This document shows, piece after piece, positions 58,074 through 64,000 of a stretch of DNA of 64,000 nucleotides; the first letter of the stretch is position 1; every line of letters begins with the position of its first letter. The stretch is from Terrimonas sp937888905 (GTDB lineage Bacteria; Bacteroidota; Bacteroidia; Chitinophagales; Chitinophagaceae), in assembly GCA_937888905.1 (NCBI GenBank), contig CALATA010000010.1, positions 124,001 through 188,000 on the forward strand, written 5' to 3'. A program made the position numbers and the translations under genes. The notes under the pieces were generated by a model. The model saw only the letters and a program-made list of their open reading frames with translations. It searched no databases and was not told where the DNA came from.

Positions 58074-58115
58074 ATGATAGCAGATGCAGTTTTTGTAATT
58101 TGGATGGTAGCAGAT
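58074..58115. promoter_or_regulatory. Direct-repeat operator candidate between MBL operon and MocR gene
   Basis: ATGATAGCAGAT (58074-58085) and ATGGTAGCAGAT (58104-58115) are 12-bp direct repeats, one mismatch apart, spaced 30 bp centre to centre, about three helical turns. They lie in the 93-bp divergent region. MocR-type regulators such as GabR bind direct repeats near divergent promoters. Confidence 0.6.
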
Positions 58116-58125
58116 TAGAAATGGC

Positions 58126-59550
58126 ATGGATAAAAAAACGTTCACCTATTTAAAGATTGCGGGTGTTATAGAACAACAGATCATGAGTTCCCTATTGCAG
58201 ACGGGAGACAAACTGCCTTCGTTAAGAACGGTCTGCCGGGAGTATGGTGTAAGCCAGAACACCGCTCTCAATGCCTACTTTCATTTGGAACGTAAAATGC
58301 TTATCGAAACCCGCCCTAAATCCGGGTACTATGTAAAATATTCACGTGCCCGCATGCCGTCGATACCTGCTGCAACATCACCGTCCGGCATTGCCAGTTA
58401 TGGTGATATCGAACGATTGGTGAGCAGGGTTTATCAAAACCTTGGAGAGGAGGCGGGACTACAGCTCTCATTAGGAACGCCGGCAAATGAATTATTACCC
58501 ATAACCAAATTGAATAAAGGATTGCTGCTGGCTACGCGCGAATTAAAAGGTAGCGGCGTAGCTTATGATAAGGCAGAAGGCAATGAACGGCTCCGCCGGC
58601 AGATCGCCCGCCGCGCTTTTGCCATGGGATGTGATCTTAACAGCGATGATATCATTACCACCAGCGGTTGCCTGAATGCCATTGCTTATTGCCTGATGGC
58701 GTTGACAGAAAAAGGTGATACGGTCGCCATGGAAAGTCCTGTTTCTTTCGGTATGCTTCAGCTTGCGCAGTCGCTGGGCCTGAAAATACTGGAACTGCCA
58801 ACCCATCCTCAAACGGGAATTGATCTCAACGCATTGGAAGATGCGCTGAAAAAAAAAGAAGTAAAAACTTTTTTGCTGATCAGCAATTTCGGTAATCCTT
58901 TGGGAAGTTGTATGTCAGACGAAGCCAAAAAAACAGTCGTGCAATTAGCGGAGAAGTACAATGTTCCATTGATAGAAAACGACCTTAACGGAGATGTGTA
59001 CTTCGATCAACACCGGCCCAGATCCTGCAAGACTTATGACACAAACGGTATGGTGTTGTGGTGCGGATCTATCTCCAAAACATTGGCACCGGGTTACCGG
59101 GTTGGATGGGTGGCTCCCGGAAGATTCAAAGAGAAAGTCCTTCGGATGAAACTATATCATGCCATCTCGTCTACATCCATTACACAGGAAGTAATAGCCG
59201 GCTTTTTGGAGACCGGGCGCTATGAAAATCATCTCCGGAAACTAAGGCAAACGCTTCATGGTAACCTGCTTAACTATTCCCGGGTGGTGGCAGATTATTT
59301 TCCGGAAGGAACTATGGCCAGCAGGCCGCAGGGCGGATTTGTATTATGGATAGAACTTCCGGAAAAAATCAATACAATGGAGCTGTATGAAAAGACCATC
59401 GTCCGCAAGATCAGTTTCGCGCCGGGCAGGATTTTTACGCTGCAAAATCAATATCATCATTGTATGCGGTTGAATTATGGACTGGTATGGGACGACAAAC
59501 TGGATGCTCGCCTAAAGATGTTGGGAGACCTGGCAAAAAAAGAACTATAG
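58126..59550 (+). CDS. MocR-type regulator (GntR HTH plus PLP-dependent aminotransferase fold)
   Basis: A 474-residue protein. The N-terminal GntR winged helix (about 1-75) contains ETRPKSGYYVKYSR and the recognition region PSLRTVCREYGVSQNTALNA YFHLERKM. The rest (about 100-474) is a fold-type I aminotransferase domain, with the PLP lysine in GSISKTLAPGYRVGWVAPG, the aspartate that contacts PLP nitrogen in the ENDLNGDVYFDQ stretch, and ISNFGNPLGSCMSDEA. MocR proteins usually sense an amino-acid-like ligand bound as a PLP aldimine. It probably controls the divergent operon. Confidence 0.9.
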   Translation: MDKKTFTYLKIAGVIEQQIMSSLLQTGDKLPSLRTVCREYGVSQNTALNAYFHLERKMLIETRPKSGYYVKYSRARMPSIPAATSPSGIASYGDIERLVSRVYQNLGEEAGLQLSLGTPANELLPITKLNKGLLLATRELKGSGVAYDKAEGNERLRRQIARRAFAMGCDLNSDDIITTSGCLNAIAYCLMALTEKGDTVAMESPVSFGMLQLAQSLGLKILELPTHPQTGIDLNALEDALKKKEVKTFLLISNFGNPLGSCMSDEAKKTVVQLAEKYNVPLIENDLNGDVYFDQHRPRSCKTYDTNGMVLWCGSISKTLAPGYRVGWVAPGRFKEKVLRMKLYHAISSTSITQEVIAGFLETGRYENHLRKLRQTLHGNLLNYSRVVADYFPEGTMASRPQGGFVLWIELPEKINTMELYEKTIVRKISFAPGRIFTLQNQYHHCMRLNYGLVWDDKLDARLKMLGDLAKKEL

Positions 59551-59586
59551 TAGTGTAGTATCGTTTCTCTTTTATATTTTACATAC

Positions 59587-59769
59587 ATGGAAAACAAAAA
59601 AACATTTTCATTCGTCTTTGTCATTGTTGCCATTATTGTCGGTGTTGCGTTGTTCAAACAATTCGATTCCGAAACGCTCAGGTTCGAAAAACCTGCATTG
59701 GCTGTCGTTTACATCATCACATTTGTGTTCAGTTTATTCATCATTATAAGGGGACTCAGAGGTAAATAG
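59587..59769 (+). CDS. Small two-helix membrane protein, unknown
   Basis: A 60-residue protein with two hydrophobic segments: FSFVFVIVAIIVGVALF (residues 7-23) and LAVVYIITFVFSLFIIIRGL (residues 38-57), joined by KQFDSETLRFEKPA. The ends are charged (MENKK; RGLRGK). The layout is that of a small membrane protein and it is 36 nt after the MocR gene, so it could be cotranscribed. No family is recognised. Confidence 0.55.
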   Translation: MENKKTFSFVFVIVAIIVGVALFKQFDSETLRFEKPALAVVYIITFVFSLFIIIRGLRGK

Positions 59770-59782
59770 GCAGTCATTTTAT

Positions 59783-59804
59783 AAATAGACAGGTTTGTCT
59801 ATTT
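59783..59804. promoter_or_regulatory. Palindromic operator-like site AAATAGACA-GGTT-TGTCTATTT
   Basis: AAATAGACA (59783-59791) and TGTCTATTT (59796-59804) are a perfect 9-bp inverted repeat with a 4-nt spacer. TetR-family regulators in many bacteria bind TAGACA...TGTCTA-type sites. No intact regulator gene is adjacent; the next reading frame is a truncated glycosylase. Confidence 0.5.
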
Positions 59805-59818
59805 AATATTATCTTCTC

Positions 59819-60226
59819 GTGCTGGAGGAGTTTACTGCGTTGCCTGAGGAGGTAGTGCGTCAGGCACTCATCCAATCAAAAGGTATTGGCAACTGGACCA
59901 TCGCTGTGTACCTGATGTTCGTACTGCAACGTGCAGACATTTTTCCAATCGGTGACCTGGCGGCTATCAATGCGTTAAGGAGTTTGAAAAAGCTGGATGC
60001 CGGAACAACTAGGGAAGATATTCTTGCGCTTACTGAGCAATGGAAACCGTTTCGTTCGGTTGCCTGCATGCTGCTCTGGCATTATTATTTGCCGAATAAA
60101 GGAAAAAGATCGCGCCTGTGGAGTGAATTGTATCTTTATCCCGGATTTGAAAAGTATAAAAGGATATCAACAAGTACTCAAGAGATTTTCTTAATAATAT
60201 TTTTTTTTACTTCAATTCTTAAATGA
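59819..60226 (+). pseudogene. DNA-3-methyladenine glycosylase (AlkA-like), 5'-truncated
   Basis: Only the C-terminal half of a HhH-GPD DNA glycosylase is present. LIQSKGIGNWTIAVYLMFVL is the helix-hairpin-helix with the active-site flank, and the catalytic aspartate is probably in FPIGDLAAINALRS. WKPFRSVACMLLWHYYLPNK is the normal C-terminal helix. The first 100 or so residues of the family are missing, and the last 30 residues (from about LYLYPGFEK) do not fit the family. The GTG at 59819 is not a credible start. Probably a decayed gene. Confidence 0.7.
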
Positions 60227-60230
60227 AGCT

Positions 60231-61103
60231 ATGCAGAAAGAACATTGGTATTTTTTGATAGAGGGAAAGCAGAACATGACTAAAGGAGTTATTGGAAATT
60301 TTTATGCTTATGGAGATCATTTAGGTGAGGCATTTCGTAATGCTTTGGAAGCTGCTGGTAAGAATGGGTTTATTTCACCACACGGTTTGGAAGCCGAACG
60401 TCTTGATGATAACGATGAGTTTCAAATGCCGGTCGATTGTGTTGAACTAGATGCCAAAGTATCGATGCGGCCTTCGTTGCATTTTTATAAGCTCGGTGAA
60501 GATGAACATCTTTTTGTTGCTCCGATCGGAATTATAAAAGGAACAAAAGACGATGAGTTTGATTACGAATTAATAAAAGAGAATTTTGTTGCTTACAGTA
60601 GGAATGAGAACGGCCTGTTCGAATTTAAATTGGTCGTTAGCCAGTACAGGTTGACGGATGTCTTTTTGAAGGCCATCGATTTTTTGCCTGAAGTAAATGG
60701 GTGCTGGATTTATATAAGAGATTATTGGGATAACGGTGAAACGGAACTATGGGCCAGTGGAAAAATAACTGGAAAGGAAGCAATAGTTACTTTTTTTACT
60801 GATAATAAGTTATCGACGATTGAAAACGGTTATGTAGACTGCGTAGTTCATTCTTTAATTGGTGAAACAAATCTCACACTGGATGAACATAAAACGATCC
60901 AGCTCCATACAAGGGATGAGAATGTGTTTAATGATTTTATAGCTGCCATAATGAATTTGGGATTTGAGCAGACGTATGATTTATACGAACTGGAATTCGG
61001 CTATCATCATTGGCACTATAGACCCGCAGGAAGTTTGAACAGAAGAGAATTTGTAGATTTTCTGAAAACAGAGGGATTTGAAAGGTTGGAGCGGGCGAGA
61101 TAA
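60231..61103 (+). CDS. Unknown AT-rich gene, possible immunity-type protein
   Basis: A 290-residue cytosolic protein with no signal peptide or membrane helix. It is rich in acidic and aromatic residues (MQKEHWYFLIEGKQNMTKGV, GCWIYIRDYWDNGETELWAS, YELEFGYHHWHYRPAGSLNR). The composition and stand-alone position recall immunity proteins found in polymorphic toxin loci, but no toxin is seen here and the likeness is not a match to a named family. Its DNA is visibly more AT-rich than the neighbours, which suggests it was acquired. Confidence 0.5.
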   Translation: MQKEHWYFLIEGKQNMTKGVIGNFYAYGDHLGEAFRNALEAAGKNGFISPHGLEAERLDDNDEFQMPVDCVELDAKVSMRPSLHFYKLGEDEHLFVAPIGIIKGTKDDEFDYELIKENFVAYSRNENGLFEFKLVVSQYRLTDVFLKAIDFLPEVNGCWIYIRDYWDNGETELWASGKITGKEAIVTFFTDNKLSTIENGYVDCVVHSLIGETNLTLDEHKTIQLHTRDENVFNDFIAAIMNLGFEQTYDLYELEFGYHHWHYRPAGSLNRREFVDFLKTEGFERLERAR

Positions 61104-61140
61104 AAGCGGGTAATAGATTCTGCTAATAGTTAATTTTTTC

Positions 61141-61818
61141 ATGATGGAAGATGAATATAAACTAGAGAATGCCGATCCTGATGATATAGGAGATATAATG
61201 CTTATTATTGAACGGTCATTCCGGATAAAATTTGATCAGAGCGAGTTGGAAGCCTTAAAAACCTTCGGCGGGCTTTGTGATATTATTCTTTCCAAAATTG
61301 AAGGCGATCTTAAAGTTGACTGTACAACCCAGCAAGCGTTTTATAAAATACGGAATGCGATCGCAGTTACGTCTTTTCCCGAAAAAGTGACTATAAAGCC
61401 AGATACAAATCTTCGTCAGATATTTCCACAGGGAAAACGTAGGTACGCAATAAAACAAATTGAAAAGGAGTTGGGTTTCAGGCTCAATATCTTTGAGCCT
61501 GCAGGCCTGGCGGCTATTATTTTATTGCTCTTGTCTGTGTCTTCATTAGTAATGCTGTTTTTTAACTGGAGAATCGGCTTACCGGGAATGGCACTTTCCT
61601 GGGCATTGATAGCATTCGTTAATAAGTACGGTAGAACGTTTTCCGTTAAAACTGTCGGGGAACTTGCAGAGAAGGTGAGTCGGGAATATTATTTTAATTC
61701 CCGCAGCGATGTTACAACGATGAATAAGGAAGAGATTATTCAGAAGGTAAGGGAACTTTTTGTTTATGGCCTTGGAATAGAAGAAGAACACCTCACCCGC
61801 GATGCGTCCTTCAACTAA
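61141..61818 (+). CDS. Membrane protein with acyl-carrier-like ends, probably 3'-truncated
   Basis: The 225-residue protein starts with a segment like the second half of an acyl carrier protein (DDIGDIMLIIERSFRIKFDQ to LKTFGGLCDIILSKI), then a middle with TNLRQIFPQGKRRYAIKQIE, two membrane helices (about 120-155, GLAAIILLLLSVSSLVMLFF and ALSWALIAFV), then TFSVKTVGELAEKV, and ends in KEEIIQKVRELFVYGLGIEE followed by HLTRDASFN. That end looks like the first half of a carrier domain cut off before the DSL phosphopantetheine site. It follows the preceding gene by 37 nt. Function unknown. Confidence 0.5.
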   Translation: MMEDEYKLENADPDDIGDIMLIIERSFRIKFDQSELEALKTFGGLCDIILSKIEGDLKVDCTTQQAFYKIRNAIAVTSFPEKVTIKPDTNLRQIFPQGKRRYAIKQIEKELGFRLNIFEPAGLAAIILLLLSVSSLVMLFFNWRIGLPGMALSWALIAFVNKYGRTFSVKTVGELAEKVSREYYFNSRSDVTTMNKEEIIQKVRELFVYGLGIEEEHLTRDASFN

Positions 61819-61898
61819 ACCCCAAAAACATCTTCTTCAACCAGCTGTTCTCACCTGCCACTTTCAGCGCTTCCATCTTATTCAGGATGTGCCTTCCA

Positions 61899-62397
61899 TT
61901 GATATCAAAGGACAAGTAGGCGGCACAAAGTCTACCAGGTACACGTTTACCGGGTCGATGCTTGATCAGAAGGGTATAGTGATCAATTCCGGTTACCACC
62001 GTGCGCAATTCAGACTGGCGCTTGATCAGCCCATCAATAAAAACCTGAAGATCGGTGTGAACGTGAATTACAGCTGGCTCAAAAAATACGGAGGCAGCCC
62101 GATCCCGAATGACGGCGCGCAGTTCACCAGCGTCCTGATGTACAGCATCCTTGGCTACCGGCCCGTTACCGGCAACGACATTACGGATCTGGCAATGAAG
62201 AAGTAGACCCTGAGCTCGATCTTACCCTTGACTACCGTTATAATCCAAAGCTGACAGCCGAGAATGAAGTAAGGAATAATATCGGCACCATTTCGTTTAT
62301 TAATGGTTACGCTGAACAAACCATCCGCAAAATTCTTAAACACCGGCTCAATTTGGTGACTGGGTTCACTATGCAGTTCATACGGCTCAAAGGTTAA
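61899..62397 (+). pseudogene. SusC/RagA-family outer-membrane protein fragment, frameshifted
   Basis: The first frame reads GQVGGTKSTRYTFTGSMLDQ KGIVINSGYHRAQFRLALDQPINKNLKIGVNVNYSW, typical of a SusC barrel, and stops at 62206. The frame one base away continues with GNEEVDPELDLTLDYRYNPK LTAENEV and ...TISFINGYAEQTI, which also match SusC-type strands, and stops at about 62397. No N-terminal plug or C-terminal barrel is present. It is a remnant interrupted by at least one frameshift, and its end overlaps the VOC gene. Confidence 0.7.
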
Positions 62398-62794
62398 GCA
62401 GCATCCATGAAGTGCCAAACTTATCGCGTATCATGGCAAATCGATTCGCAAAGGGCGTTTTTTCCATCTTCATGAACACTTCGCCCTCGCTGGAGAACAA
62501 TTTATAAATGTGTTCTGCTTTCTCCGCAGTGTCAAATCTGAGCGTGAGATAGGCGCTGCGCATAGGTTCCGCGCCGGGAATATCTGCTCCCCTCAGGGTA
62601 GTGCCACCAATCTCAATTATTGCATGAAGAATTGGTTTTTTCCATGCTTTCGGAAAATTGGGTGGCGGTTCCTGATGAGGCGCCATCATCGTTATTTTTC
62701 CACCGAGATGCTCCTCGTAATAGCGGAATGCTTTCTCACAATGTCCCGGGTAATTTATGTAAACGTCCAGTTTTATTGCAGAGCCGGTATCCAT
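62387..62794 (-). CDS. VOC-family (glyoxalase-like) protein
   Basis: A 135-residue vicinal-oxygen-chelate domain protein of the PhnB-like kind. The start MDTGSAIKLDVYINYPGHCE and EHLGGKITMMAPHQEP fit, and the repeats of beta-alpha-beta-beta-beta are visible (HAIIEIGGTTLRGADI; YLTLRFDTAEKAEHIYKLF; ANRFAMIRDKFGTSWMLL). Some family members are metal-dependent enzymes and others have lost catalysis; the metal ligands cannot be assigned with confidence. The gene lies between two degenerate regions. Confidence 0.8.
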   Translation of the reverse strand: MDTGSAIKLDVYINYPGHCEKAFRYYEEHLGGKITMMAPHQEPPPNFPKAWKKPILHAIIEIGGTTLRGADIPGAEPMRSAYLTLRFDTAEKAEHIYKLFSSEGEVFMKMEKTPFANRFAMIRDKFGTSWMLLNL

Positions 62795-63151
62795 ATTTAT
62801 AAAATTTGGTTGCTTAATTTATCTAAAGATAATTTTCTCTATTACAAGTTTGGGGGTGATTTGCGACAAAATAAGGAGCGATTTGCGTCGGATAAGAATC
62901 AGAGATTAATATGGGCAAAAGCCTCTCATATATATTCATCTCCGCCTTCAACTTCGTTACGGTGAAAGATGCCGTTGTCTGTTTCAAGTAAGGGGCGTAC
63001 AAGTTGCAGAAATTGTTCACGGTTGTTTTTCCAGGCAACCCTCTGTACATTGGTGGTTCAGTCACATACCCTGGAATGATTTATCCACCCGGGTAACACC
63101 GATCTCCGAAAATTACCTGACCTGCACACATACGGCAGATGACCGGTCTCA
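62795..63151. other. Non-coding or degenerate stretch
   Basis: No gene is recognised. The forward strand has short conceptual pieces such as GAYKLQKLFTVVFPGNPLYI near 62992-63100, which resemble outer-membrane protein fragments, but there is no usable start and the frame is broken. The A/T-rich block 62795-62860 precedes the VOC gene on its upstream side. Confidence 0.4.
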
Positions 63152-63182
63152 TTTGACACCCCGTTTTAATAGTATAGCTTAG
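63152..63182 (+). promoter_or_regulatory. Promoter of the P-type ATPase gene
   Basis: TTTG (63152-63155), exactly 19 nt, then TAGCTTAG (63175-63182), one mismatch from TAnnTTTG. The ATG at 63209 is 27 nt downstream. Confidence 0.55.
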
Positions 63183-63208
63183 CCATTCAATGCGAAAAAG
63201 CAATACCA

Positions 63209-64000
63209 ATGCCGTTTTCTTCATCACCCCCTTCTGTCGAACTATTCTGGAGTCTCCACACCGATGAAGTGTTGCAGCAATTAGCCTCCGGCAAAGCAGG
63301 CTTGTCAGCAGAGCAGGCAGCCACGCGGCTGAAAGATTACGGATCGAATACGTTAAAAGCCCGTTCGCATCCATCTTCCCTGATCCTTTTCATAAACCAG
63401 TTTCGCAGCCCGCTCACATTATTACTGATCGTTGCCGCTTTAATTTCTATTGCACTGGCCGATTTCACTGATGCGGTCATTATCTTATTTATTACCCTCG
63501 TAAGCAGTGTACTGGGGTTCTGGCAGGAAAAAGGCGCGGCCAATGCTGTTGCCGGATTGTTGAAGATGGTTCAGATCAAATGCTGTATCATACGAGATAA
63601 TAAAGAAACCGAATTGCCGGTGGAACAGGTGGTGCCCGGTGATGTAATTGTTTTGAACGCAGGAGATGTGATTCCGGGAGACAGTTTATTGCTCGAGTCA
63701 AAGGAGCTGTTTATTGATGAGGCGGCGTTTACCGGCGAGACCTTCCCGGTAGAAAAGAACAGCGGGGTAGTGGCGGCCGATGCACAACTCGCTGCCAGGA
63801 GTAATGCGCTTTTTATGGGCTCACATGTTATCAGCGGCACGGCAAAAGCTTTGGTAGTCACAACGGGCAAACAAACAGAATTAGGAAAAATATCTGCCAG
63901 GTTAAGAACCAGCATACCGGAAACTGAGTTTGAAAAAGGGATACGGCATTTTGGTTACATGCTGATGCAGATTACCCTGATACTGGTGATCATTATTTTC
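63209..64000 (+). CDS. Magnesium-translocating P-type ATPase-like (3' partial)
   Basis: The first 264 codons of a cation P-type ATPase, open to the window end. The start ATG at 63209 gives MPFSSSPPSVELFWSLHTDE; other ATGs are out of frame. An N-terminal cytoplasmic segment (GLSAEQAATRLKDYGSNTLK) precedes two membrane helices (LLLIVAALISIALA, AVIILFITLVSSVLGF), then the actuator domain with VVPGDVIVLNAGDVIPGDSL and DEAAFTGETFPVEKN, whose TGET corresponds to the TGE loop. The pattern FWSL near the start, FINQFRSPLTLLLIVAALIS and SSVLGFWQEKGAANAVAGLL is close to MgtA, so magnesium uptake is most likely; an H+ or Ca2+ pump is possible. Confidence 0.8.
   Translation, partial: MPFSSSPPSVELFWSLHTDEVLQQLASGKAGLSAEQAATRLKDYGSNTLKARSHPSSLILFINQFRSPLTLLLIVAALISIALADFTDAVIILFITLVSSVLGFWQEKGAANAVAGLLKMVQIKCCIIRDNKETELPVEQVVPGDVIVLNAGDVIPGDSLLLESKELFIDEAAFTGETFPVEKNSGVVAADAQLAARSNALFMGSHVISGTAKALVVTTGKQTELGKISARLRTSIPETEFEKGIRHFGYMLMQITLILVIIIF

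Noticed and set aside
61811..62008. Minus-strand frame across the junction after the carrier-like gene
   Set aside because: Ends in ...ENSWLKKMFLGFS, which may be a fragment of another gene, but no family is recognised and it overlaps the SusC remnant.

Overview
The window looks like a chromosomal segment of a Bacteroidota bacterium, probably of the Chitinophagaceae (the family-level placement is inference). The grounds are a type IX secretion (T9SS) C-terminal sorting domain, a TonB-dependent receptor with an N-terminal carboxypeptidase-regulatory-like domain, a SusC remnant, a zinc-free S14, weak Shine-Dalgarno sequences, and promoters of the Bacteroidota form TTTG - about 19 nt - TAnnTTTG. 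The clearest promoters precede rpsJ, tRNA-Ser, map, purM, rpsA and the P-type ATPase gene.

Layout. 1-19 kb: end of a PKD-repeat T9SS cargo protein, a small membrane protein, purC, a TonB-dependent receptor, two tandem membrane-anchored coiled-coil paralogues, holA, a lipoprotein, ribF, purM, an acyl-CoA-binding protein, a PafA-like alkaline phosphatase, an MFS transporter, a ferredoxin-reductase-like protein, an esterase, rnz and a STAS protein. 19.5-29.6 kb: clpC, a histone-H1-like Lys/Ala-rich protein, a SNF2 helicase, fusA and an outer-membrane barrel. 29.8-43 kb: the S10/spc ribosomal protein cluster rpsJ-rplCDWB-rpsS-rplV-rpsC-rplP-rpmC-rpsQ-rplNXE-rpsN-rpsH-rplFR-rpsE-rpmD-rplO-secY, then map behind its own terminator and promoter. 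rpsL and rpsG are not upstream of fusA, and infA, rpmJ, rpsM, rpsK, rpsD, rpoA and rplQ do not follow map.

43-54 kb: an HI0933-type flavoprotein, a TPR histidine kinase, two acyltransferases, rpsA, a LacI regulator, tRNA-Ser(UGA), an alpha/beta hydrolase and a luciferase-like monooxygenase. 54.2-59.6 kb: a six-gene minus-strand operon (MBL hydrolase, DinB, Asp/Glu racemase-like, cupin, GNAT, ketopantoate-reductase-like), mostly joined by ATGA overlaps, divergent from a MocR-type regulator. The shared 93-bp region carries a 12-bp direct repeat at 30-bp spacing. 59.8-63.1 kb is a decayed patch: a truncated DNA glycosylase, a palindromic operator without an obvious partner, two AT-rich genes of unknown function, a SusC fragment and a VOC protein. 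The window ends inside an MgtA-like P-type ATPase.

The most unusual signal is not a gene. Intergenic spaces are filled with short-period (about 8-9 nt) degenerate repeats in at least four sequence classes: TAAGTAATAAG, GTGAATGGTGAATAG, TGTGAAAATGTG and TTTGAAAATTTGAAA. Several copies are imperfect inverted repeats around a central GC-rich or GAGC/GCTC stem. The TTTGAAA class sits in the spacers of the ribosomal protein operon. Structured leaders before rplC, fusA and rpsE and a terminator-like hairpin between rplO and secY suggest RNA-level control of translation genes. All structure and family calls come from reading the sequence by eye; no search or folding program was run.
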